A stretch of 34,764 bases of DNA from SAR116 cluster bacterium AG-313-A07 (GTDB taxonomy: Bacteria > Pseudomonadota > Alphaproteobacteria > Thalassobaculales > Thalassobaculaceae): NCBI GenBank assembly GCA_003284265.1, contig QBVV01000022.1, forward strand, positions 1 to 34,764. The letters run 5' to 3'. Made by a program: the position numbers and the translations under genes. Positions 17,399 through 24,113 of the stretch are shown in pieces. Numbering within the stretch: position 1 is the first letter of the stretch; the number at the start of each line of letters is the position of its first letter. The notes below the pieces were generated by a model. It saw only the letters and a program-made list of their open reading frames with translations, had not been told where the DNA came from and searched no databases.

Positions 17399-18919
17399 GT
17401 GCCTGAAAATCCCTCCAGCGTTACAAAAATACGTTGTGATGCCTGTCCAGTTATGTGTTACATCGCCGAAAATAAATCGGGCGCTTGTGACCGCTACGCT
17501 AATGAAAACGGTGAACTAATACGAGTGGATCCATTAACTATCATTGAATATGATGAAGAAGTGCACCTAGTTCCATTTTTAACAGATGAAACGGACTGGG
17601 ATGGTAGTATTTTGCCTAAACCGGACTCTTTTATTACGGCTGTTGGTGCCGGTACTACATATCCAGATTATAAACCCGCACCCTTCATAGTCAGTAGTAA
17701 GGTCGATGATATTGACATTGTAACTGTCGTTACAGAGGGCATTTATAGTTATTGTGGAGTTAAAGTTAAAATTGACACGGATCGGCACATCGGTTCGGAG
17801 ACTTCCTTAGTACGTGCCAATGGTGAACCCGTTGGTCATGTGACGACAGGTGAATATGGATCACAAATGCTGTCAATAGGGGGGGTTAATCATTTAACGG
17901 GAGGTTCAAAAAAAGAAGGTAGAATTACCTGTTCCACAATGCTTAATCTTTGTAATTCTGAGGCAGTAGAGCTTTCGATCGACGATGGTAGCGATATTAC
18001 TGTTCAAGCGGGGAAACCACCTATCATCGATGGATACGTTGAAAAACGTATGCGGGTCGGATGTGGATCTGCAACAATTGGTATGTTCGCCGCTCAATGG
18101 AAAGGACTGGTTGATGAAGTGGTCATCGTTGATGACCATATCACGGGCGTGGTATCGGAGCATCAAGCAGGAAAGGTGATTGATTGGCCCGATACAGGCA
18201 TACGAATAAATGGGCGCAAATCAACCCCGGGGAGATATTTTCAAGTTGCCGAACCTGGAAATGGCTGGGGTGGTACAGACATCCAGAATCCACTAGAAAT
18301 TTTAGACGATTTTAATCCAAAAATAGCATCTCCTGGCCAGTCGCTTCTGATGATATCAACAACAGGGGATCAATTTGCTTACTTTGAGCTTGATGAAAGT
18401 TTAGTCCCAATTCAAAAGAAAATCCCAGAAAATCTAAAAAAACCGATATCTATAATAACCGAAAATTGTGAACCTGCGCTTTGCACCGTTTTATTTATTG
18501 GGGGGGCCGGCGGATCGCTCAGAGCGGGTGTAACAGAAAACCCTGTACTATTAACAAGGTCAGTTAAAAACATGCTAACGCGCGTGACTTGCGGTGGGGC
18601 CCCGACGTATATTTGGCCGGGTGGCGGAATAACCCTCATGGTTGATGTTACCAGAATGCCCAAAAATTCTTTTGGTTATGTTCCAACGCCAGCTTTGGTG
18701 GCCCCGATTGAATTCACGATGCGCGCAGAGGATTATAAAGCCTTAGGCGGGCATATGGATTATATCCAACCTACTGAAGAGGCTCTCAAAGGTATTCTCG
18801 GACCACAAAATGATCATATTCTGAGATCTGATATTCGTAAAACTCCAAACCTGAATAATCCATGGCCAAGAGACAATAAATATTTTAGTCAGACAAAAAA
18901 AGAAAATCCTGATGCATAA
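17399..18919 (+). CDS. 6-hydroxynicotinate reductase-like iron-sulfur protein
   Basis: This 506-residue protein has a GTG start at 17399, 1 nt after the preceding stop, with AGGTGG about 9 nt upstream. The pattern matches my memory of the 6-hydroxynicotinate reductase family (Hnr of Eubacterium barkeri and its proteobacterial relatives). Hnr reduces the hydroxylated pyridine ring to 1,4,5,6-tetrahydro-6-oxonicotinate. The N-terminus has C13-x2-C16-x3-C20-x9-C30, a likely iron-sulfur site. Other cysteines are C119, C178, C185, C222, C357, C362 and C398. Notable conserved-looking stretches are VTEGIYSYCGVKVKID and TCGGAPTYIWPGGGITLMVD. There is no classical nucleotide-binding fold. The adjoining ApbE-like gene overlaps it by 8 nt and hints at a flavin requirement. 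It is the key gene for reading this cluster as reductive N-heteroaromatic degradation. A homologue acting on another ring is possible. Confidence 0.75.
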   Translation: MPENPSSVTKIRCDACPVMCYIAENKSGACDRYANENGELIRVDPLTIIEYDEEVHLVPFLTDETDWDGSILPKPDSFITAVGAGTTYPDYKPAPFIVSSKVDDIDIVTVVTEGIYSYCGVKVKIDTDRHIGSETSLVRANGEPVGHVTTGEYGSQMLSIGGVNHLTGGSKKEGRITCSTMLNLCNSEAVELSIDDGSDITVQAGKPPIIDGYVEKRMRVGCGSATIGMFAAQWKGLVDEVVIVDDHITGVVSEHQAGKVIDWPDTGIRINGRKSTPGRYFQVAEPGNGWGGTDIQNPLEILDDFNPKIASPGQSLLMISTTGDQFAYFELDESLVPIQKKIPENLKKPISIITENCEPALCTVLFIGGAGGSLRAGVTENPVLLTRSVKNMLTRVTCGGAPTYIWPGGGITLMVDVTRMPKNSFGYVPTPALVAPIEFTMRAEDYKALGGHMDYIQPTEEALKGILGPQNDHILRSDIRKTPNLNNPWPRDNKYFSQTKKENPDA

Positions 18920-19787
18920 TTTGCCTCAATCAGGGATTTTGAATGATGGTAACCGTCTTCATTTAAATCATGGGCCAATAGATTTAATTATTGAGGCCTT
19001 CGGTGATCACGAAGTCGTGCGTTCTGCTTATGAAAAAGCTCAAATAAAATTTAATCATATTCTAATTGACCTAGTCGCGGAACTCTCTCTTTTGCGGGCT
19101 CCAGTCTCCCAAAACAAAAAACTATTAAAAAGTGCTATAGGGTTGAGAATGCAGGATGCTGTTTATCCATTCCACCCAACTTTTATAACGCCAATGGCTG
19201 CAGTAGCGGGGGCTGTAGCAGATTATATGCTAAGCATATTATGCGAAAATAACAAATTGCGTAAAGCTTATGTGAATAATGGTGGTGATATCGCAATATA
19301 CCTAAAGGATGATGAAGTTTTTAATATTGGTATAATTACAGATTTAAAAACAAGAGCCATTTGGGGAACGACTACAATAACTCAAATAGATAACATTAAT
19401 GGTATAGCCACGAGTGGAAGGCATGGACGAAGTCATTCACTCGGTATAGCAGATGCTGTCACCGTGTTAGCTAAAAATTCTGCGCAAGCCGATGCTGCGG
19501 CGACATTAATAGCAAACGCGGTGGACGTGCAGGATACGACACTGGTGAAAAAGATACCTGCAAACGAACTTTCCCCTGACAGTGATCTAGCCGATCAGCT
19601 TGTCACCGTGGACGTTGCAAAGTTGCCCCAAAAGTTGGCTGAGAGGGCGGTTGCACAGGGTTGTGATCGTGCTGTTGATTATATTGATAGAGGTCTCATA
19701 AAAGCAGCAACGATTAGTCTTCAGGGTATTGTTAGGGTGGTTGGGTCGAGGCACATCTTAACCCAAAATTGTAACGCCAAAATATAA
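18912..19787 (+). CDS. UPF0280-family, ApbE-related protein
   Basis: This 291-residue protein is related to ApbE (FAD:protein FMN transferase). The ApbE-like marks are VNNGGDIAIYL (residues 121-131), GIATSGRHGRSHS (164-176) and DAVTVLAKNSAQADAAAT (181-198), which in ApbE form the Mg/FAD site. The UPF0280 family itself has no agreed function. The start overlaps the end of the 6-hydroxynicotinate-reductase-like gene by 8 nt, which points to a shared task. Flavin attachment or cofactor loading of a partner enzyme is a reasonable guess, not shown. There is no signal peptide, unlike many ApbE proteins, so it should act in the cytoplasm. Confidence 0.8.
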   Translation: MHNLPQSGILNDGNRLHLNHGPIDLIIEAFGDHEVVRSAYEKAQIKFNHILIDLVAELSLLRAPVSQNKKLLKSAIGLRMQDAVYPFHPTFITPMAAVAGAVADYMLSILCENNKLRKAYVNNGGDIAIYLKDDEVFNIGIITDLKTRAIWGTTTITQIDNINGIATSGRHGRSHSLGIADAVTVLAKNSAQADAAATLIANAVDVQDTTLVKKIPANELSPDSDLADQLVTVDVAKLPQKLAERAVAQGCDRAVDYIDRGLIKAATISLQGIVRVVGSRHILTQNCNAKI

Positions 19788-19829
19788 TAATGATTCTCAC
19801 ATGGATCAAAATCTAAAGGAGCTTTCATT

Positions 19830-20417
19830 ATGGCCACCGCAAAAATTAGAAAGTTGGTAACAACTGTTGATGAAATACATTCCGAGATGGGAAAAACAAT
19901 TAGTCCGCCAACTAGAAGAGCCGCCGCTATAGCGGTAATTCAGAATCCATTTGCAGAGTTTTATCAGGAAGATCTCGAAGATTTGATGAGTATTGGCGAG
20001 CAGTTAGGAAGCTTGTTAGGAAAAAGATGCATTGAAGCCTTGGGAATAGAGCCTTCGGAAGCCCAAAGTTATGGTAAGGCAGCTTTAATTGGAGAGAATG
20101 GAGAATTAGAACATGGAGCTGCTTTATTACATCCGCGAATGGGAGCTCCACTTCGAAGAGAGGTGGGGAAAGGTGCTGCGTTGGTACCATCGTCTAAAAA
20201 ACGGGGGTCGATGGGGGATACTTTGGATATTCCTCTCGGTCACAAAGATGCGGCGTATATAAGGAGCCACTTTGACGGCATGGAAGTACGTATCAATGAT
20301 GCTCCCAGAGCAAATGAAATTTTAGTTGCTATCGCTATCACTGATTCTGGCAGACCTTTACCACGGGTGGGAGGACTAAAGGCAGAAGATGCAGAAGGTA
20401 AAGACGGACTGCGGTAG
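19830..20417 (+). CDS. 'Amino acid synthesis' family protein (PF06684-like), function unknown
   Basis: This 195-residue soluble protein has a good GGAG ribosome site about 8 nt before the ATG at 19830. Its pattern matches a family labelled 'amino acid synthesis' in databases, with no solid biochemical basis that I know of. Recognisable stretches are RRAAAIAVIQNPFAEFYQED, SYGKAALIGENGELEHGAAL, HPRMGAPLRREVGKG and PLGHKDAAYIRSHFDGMEVR. Members I recall sit beside 6-hydroxynicotinate-reductase-like and UPF0280 genes in other proteobacteria, as here. It is the last plus-strand gene of the run. It could be an enzyme for the ring-reduction product or a scaffold. The true reaction is unknown. Confidence 0.75.
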   Translation: MATAKIRKLVTTVDEIHSEMGKTISPPTRRAAAIAVIQNPFAEFYQEDLEDLMSIGEQLGSLLGKRCIEALGIEPSEAQSYGKAALIGENGELEHGAALLHPRMGAPLRREVGKGAALVPSSKKRGSMGDTLDIPLGHKDAAYIRSHFDGMEVRINDAPRANEILVAIAITDSGRPLPRVGGLKAEDAEGKDGLR

Positions 20418-20478
20418 AATAGTGGGTATATTATATTCTTTAATCAAGCCAGAAACCTCAGCGTCACGATGACACTTT

Positions 20479-20877
20479 TTATTGCGAGTTTTCTTCTTTC
20501 ATTTCAGCGAAAACCCGTTTAGCTACAAGCATTGCACCTCGGACTGATGGTACACCTATATACCCAGATAAGTGCAGCATAGTCTCCAGTAATTCATCTT
20601 CAGTCCATCCTTGACCAATAGCAAAACGTATATGTATGGCTAATTCCTCTTCTCGTGACGTAGCGATGTCGGATACCACACAGATCAATGCACGCGTTTT
20701 AGTGTCTAACCCTGGGCGTGTCCAGAGTGCGCCAAAAACTGTTTCAGTTGCTACGTCTAAAAACTTGCGCATAATTGGATCACCGTAAACGGTATCATTT
20801 GCTTTTTCGTAAGCGGCGTTTCCATACATACTTCTACGCATAGCGTCGCCTTTTTTATACAAATCGCTCTTTGTCAT
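20479..20877 (-). CDS. Second carboxymuconolactone decarboxylase (CMD)-family protein
   Basis: This is a 132-residue PcaC-like protein. The core is KTRALICVVSDIATSREEELAIHIRFAIGQGWTEDELLETMLHLSGYIGVPSVRGAM, with the conserved His in AIHIRFA and no CxxC redox pair. The ATG at 20877 lies 27 bp downstream of the SDR stop on the same strand, so the two should share a transcript. It converges on the hydroxylase operon. It is clearly distinct from the CMD protein at 13300 (different N-terminus), so the two probably handle different intermediates. Confidence 0.85.
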   Translation of the reverse strand: MTKSDLYKKGDAMRRSMYGNAAYEKANDTVYGDPIMRKFLDVATETVFGALWTRPGLDTKTRALICVVSDIATSREEELAIHIRFAIGQGWTEDELLETMLHLSGYIGVPSVRGAMLVAKRVFAEMKEENSQ

Positions 20878-20904
20878 TTTCTACTCCTTCAAAAATATCA
20901 ACAC

Positions 20905-21684
20905 CTAAACTAAACCGCCAGAAACATCGATGGTTTGGCCCGTTACATAATCTGCGTCTGTAGACGCTAGAAAGCAAATTACCTTTGCTTGATCTATCGG
21001 TTCCGCCATCCGACGAAGGGGTATCTTTTCAATCTGTTCTACCTGATCTTGTGGACTTTGTTGTTCCCAACGAGGACGGATCCTTTCGCTGAGCGTTGTG
21101 TTAGGCGCTATTGCATTAACGGTAATACCAAATGGTCCAAGCTCTCGTGCTGTTTTCTTTGTAAATGCTATGACACCTCCCTTTGCGGTCGCGTAAGCAC
21201 TGCTGCTGACATCGCTAAAACCCCTGCCTGCGATAGATGCTAGATTGACTATTTTACCTCCACCTTGTCGCTTCATGAATGGGACGATAGCGTTTGTGAA
21301 CATAAACATGCTGTCCAGATTAAAATTTAAGATGCCTTTCCAATCGTCTAATGATAGCTCATCTACCCGAGCTTTTGGGTTGCTGATTATAGTACTTCCA
21401 CCGACAGCGTTTATTAAAATGTCGATAGTTTTATTAGTCGTCAAAATTTCTGAAATCGTTTTTGTCACTGCTTCTTTATTTGTAGCATCTATGCAATAGG
21501 TTGATAGCTTTCCTTTAAGATTAGAGCACTCGGAGCTCATATTCTCAAGGCGTCTGTCATCTGTATCTATCGCTATTACTGTGCCGCCCTGTTCTACAAT
21601 GAGAATTGCTGAAGCACGTCCTATTCCACTTGCGGCAGCAGTTATGACTGCGATCTTTCCAGTAAACTTCATTATGCTCTCCAT
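20905..21684 (-). CDS. Short-chain dehydrogenase/reductase (SDR)
   Basis: This is a classical SDR of 259 residues from the ATG at 21684, which has a strong GGAGG 6 nt upstream. A second ATG at 21672 (MKFTGK) with GGAG upstream is also possible. The cofactor motif is TAAASGIG (residues 15-22), a variant of TGxxxGIG, and D40 after strand 2 suggests NAD(H). The usual NNAG is INAVGG (91-96). The catalytic set is S150, Y164 and K168 (YATAK). The C-terminus is DYVTGQTIDVSGG. It is co-oriented with the CMD gene downstream and divergent from mutL. It likely oxidises or reduces a hydroxyl/keto intermediate. The substrate is unknown. Confidence 0.9.
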   Translation of the reverse strand: MESIMKFTGKIAVITAAASGIGRASAILIVEQGGTVIAIDTDDRRLENMSSECSNLKGKLSTYCIDATNKEAVTKTISEILTTNKTIDILINAVGGSTIISNPKARVDELSLDDWKGILNFNLDSMFMFTNAIVPFMKRQGGGKIVNLASIAGRGFSDVSSSAYATAKGGVIAFTKKTARELGPFGITVNAIAPNTTLSERIRPRWEQQSPQDQVEQIEKIPLRRMAEPIDQAKVICFLASTDADYVTGQTIDVSGGLV

Positions 21685-21893
21685 CAATAACCTCCGGTCA
21701 TCACTTCTGAACAACTAGCCAAATAGCACGCAAGTTAACAATCATATCCTGCAATAAATCACCCTTTAGATAGATTTATTTATATTTTGTGAGTTATCCT
21801 CGCATTCGATTCTTCATTATGGAGTCGACTCAACATGTGAAGTCTATATATAGTGTAAGTTCAGTATTTGTTATCTATATGTAGAAAAAGCTC

Positions 21894-23753
21894 ATGGCCT
21901 TAGCAGATAATGGTGATAATCAATCTTTAATCGGCGTAATACGGCGGTTGCCGGAAGGACTCGTTAATAGAATAGCGGCTGGAGAAGTAATAGAACGCCC
22001 AGCAAGTGCAATTAAGGAATTAGTTGAAAACTCCATAGATGCCGGTGCTAGCCGAATTGATGTAATCATGCGAGAGGGTGGCCGTACCTTGATGACCGTA
22101 ACCGATAATGGGTGCGGTATGTCTAGAGAAGAGCTTTCACTCTCGATTGAACGGCATGCAACTTCCAAACTACCGGACGATAATTTAACCCAAATCAATA
22201 CGCTCGGTTTTCGGGGTGAAGCCTTGCCTTCCATCGCGTCAGTTAGCCGAATGGAAATTACGTCTCGCTCGCTGGACTCAGACGATGCATGGAAAATTAT
22301 AATCGAGGGAGGATTAGCTGCTGAACCATTACCAGCATCTATCAAGACCGGTACAAGAGTAGAAATTAGGGATCTATTTTATGCCACTCCAGCGAGATTA
22401 AAATTTCTAAAAACAGTCAGGACCGAGTTTAATTTAGCGGCCGATGTTATTCGAAAGCTGGCAATGGCAAACCCTGATATCGCATTTACGTTTAGCGATG
22501 GAGAGCGAACCAGTATTAGATTGAATGCAACGCAAGGCGATTTTCTTAAAACCAAGCTTGCGCGCTTAGCAGATGTCATGGGGCAGGAATTTAAAAACAA
22601 CGCGTTAGCAATACAATCTGAACGAGAGGGATTTGTGCTTACAGGATTTATTGGGCTCCCAACAATGAACAGACGAACCTCGAGCCATCAATTTCTCTTC
22701 ATAGACAGTCGTCCTATACGGGACAAGTTGCTGTATGGTGCGGTGCGTGGTGCTTACTCTGATTTTGTTGCTTATGATAGACACCCGATTGTAGCTTTGT
22801 TTCTCAACACTCCCCCGGGGGCAGTTGACGTAAACGTCCATCCCGCTAAAACAGAAGTGCGTTTTCAGGAACCGGGTTTGGTTCGTGGGTTGATTGTTGG
22901 GAGTTTAAAAAATGCATTGGCTGAGGCAGGCCATCGTGCCTCTTCAACGGTCTCAACAGCTGCCCTTGGCGTTTTCAATAGGTCTGCTAACACCCCAATA
23001 AACCCGCGGTTCTCCCAATATACCAGCAGACATATTTCCACACTTCCTCCTAGCGCAAGCAAATTAAAAGAGACAGCTTATGAATTTCAAAAACCTTCCG
23101 AGTCTGATTCTCTGGCTTCAAGTTCGGAGGAAACGGTTGACCCGCATACAGGAGTTATAGAAGACTATTTACAATTTCCTCTAGGTGCAGCGAAGACACA
23201 ACTTCATGCAACTTATATAGTTTCACAAAATAAAAATAGTATCATCATAACCGACCAACACGCTGCTCATGAACGGCTTGTTTACGAGAAAATGAAAAAA
23301 GCACTTCAGAATGATGGTATAAAGAGACAAATTTTGCTTATACCCGAGATCGTAGACTTGGAAGAAAGTAAGCTTGCCCGATTACTTGAACAACAGATAG
23401 ATTTTGGAAAGTTTGGTTTTAGCATTGATGAGTTCGGTCCGGGGGCTTTAATAGTGAGAGAGGTACCCAGTCTATTAGGTGACGCCGATATTCAAACTTT
23501 AATAAGAGATCTTGCGGATGATCTCGAAGACATGGGTGCGTCGACTACGTTAGAAGATAAGCTAGGGCAGATCTGCGGAACACTGGCGTGTTATGGTTCT
23601 GTCAGGGCGGGCAGATCCTTGAACATAGAGGAAATGAATGCCCTGCTTCGAGAAATGGAAAATACGCCACACTCTGGTCAATGCAATCATGGCAGGCCAA
23701 CCTATATCGAACTTAATTTAACAGATGTTGAACGTCTTTTTGGAAGGCGATAA
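21894..23753 (+). CDS. mutL: DNA mismatch repair protein MutL
   Basis: This is a 619-residue GHKL ATPase that couples mismatch recognition by MutS to strand removal. The ATPase motifs are E41-x3-N46 region (KELVENSIDAG), DNGCGM (71-76) and GFRGEAL (105-111). The HPAKTEVRF motif is at 316-324. A low-complexity linker of about 345-420 leads to the C-terminal dimerisation domain. That domain carries the endonuclease signature DQHA-x2-E-x4-E (D454-E465) and the CNHGRPT metal motif (597-603), so this MutL should nick DNA itself, as expected where MutH is absent. The ATG at 21894 is used; no strong ribosome site is visible. A long hairpin follows the stop by 21 bp. Confidence 0.97.
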   Translation: MALADNGDNQSLIGVIRRLPEGLVNRIAAGEVIERPASAIKELVENSIDAGASRIDVIMREGGRTLMTVTDNGCGMSREELSLSIERHATSKLPDDNLTQINTLGFRGEALPSIASVSRMEITSRSLDSDDAWKIIIEGGLAAEPLPASIKTGTRVEIRDLFYATPARLKFLKTVRTEFNLAADVIRKLAMANPDIAFTFSDGERTSIRLNATQGDFLKTKLARLADVMGQEFKNNALAIQSEREGFVLTGFIGLPTMNRRTSSHQFLFIDSRPIRDKLLYGAVRGAYSDFVAYDRHPIVALFLNTPPGAVDVNVHPAKTEVRFQEPGLVRGLIVGSLKNALAEAGHRASSTVSTAALGVFNRSANTPINPRFSQYTSRHISTLPPSASKLKETAYEFQKPSESDSLASSSEETVDPHTGVIEDYLQFPLGAAKTQLHATYIVSQNKNSIIITDQHAAHERLVYEKMKKALQNDGIKRQILLIPEIVDLEESKLARLLEQQIDFGKFGFSIDEFGPGALIVREVPSLLGDADIQTLIRDLADDLEDMGASTTLEDKLGQICGTLACYGSVRAGRSLNIEEMNALLREMENTPHSGQCNHGRPTYIELNLTDVERLFGRR

Positions 23754-24109
23754 CTTTAATCTCTGCTCGATGTTTAATCATAGTCTATCAGATCGTCATC
23801 TTGACGATCTGATAGACTATGATTATCATCATTTTCATGATGAGAAAACGATCCGATCATATTAATAAGCAACTTATTTACCCGGTTCTTTTGTAGAGCC
23901 GGGCAGTTAGGCAGCGAATAATCTAGCCACTTTCTCAGAATAAAATCATTAGCACAATTTGAAATTATTAATGTGACATTCTGATAACATCAGTTTCAAA
24001 ATAACACTAAGCGAAATAAGATGAAAAACTTAGAAACGAAAACTTGCATTACGGATGATGCGCTCGTTAGTGTGCGCTCTCTGGGACCCCAGCATAGGAG
24101 TGCGTGTCG
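23754..24109 (+). promoter_or_regulatory. mutL-leuA intergenic leader with hairpins
   Basis: This 356-bp gap holds three inverted repeats (23775-23825, 23826-23843 and 23881-23903), then an AT-rich stretch likely to include the leuA promoter, then a short ORF that overlaps the leuA start. The third hairpin pairs CCCGGTTC with GAGCCGGG (one G-T pair) around TTTTGTA. No known riboswitch or T-box was recognised. Leucine-dependent control is plausible for leuA but not shown. Confidence 0.45.
23775..23825. repeat. Perfect 24-bp inverted repeat after mutL
   Basis: Arms 23775-23798 and 23802-23825 are exact reverse complements around a 3-nt loop (TCT). The stem is AT-rich and has no T-run on either side, so it is not a textbook terminator, although it begins 21 bp after the mutL stop. 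A second 6-bp hairpin (TCATCA/TGATGA, 23826-23843) follows at once. No second copy was seen in the window. Confidence 0.85.
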
Positions 24110-24113
24110 ATGA
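24021..24113 (+). CDS. Possible 30-codon upstream ORF / leader peptide of leuA
   Basis: The ATG at 24021 opens a 30-residue frame (MKNLETKTCITDDALVSVRS at its start) that ends with TGA overlapping the leuA ATG as ATGA (24110-24113). It includes three leucine codons (TTA, CTC, CTG), spread out rather than in a run. The ribosome site (AATAAG) is weak. The exact overlap would couple leuA translation to it. It may be only an open stretch, so confidence is low. Confidence 0.3.
   Translation: MKNLETKTCITDDALVSVRSLGPQHRSACR

Noticed and set aside
18062..18079. GSAT in the Hnr-like protein as an ApbE flavinylation site
   Set aside because: It lacks the S/D-G-A-T order of known sites, so it is kept only as a hypothesis within the UPF0280 finding and not annotated as a site.
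21822..21831. Palindrome GAGTCGACTC upstream of mutL
   Set aside because: Single 10-bp palindrome with no second copy or matching half-sites nearby; likely chance.
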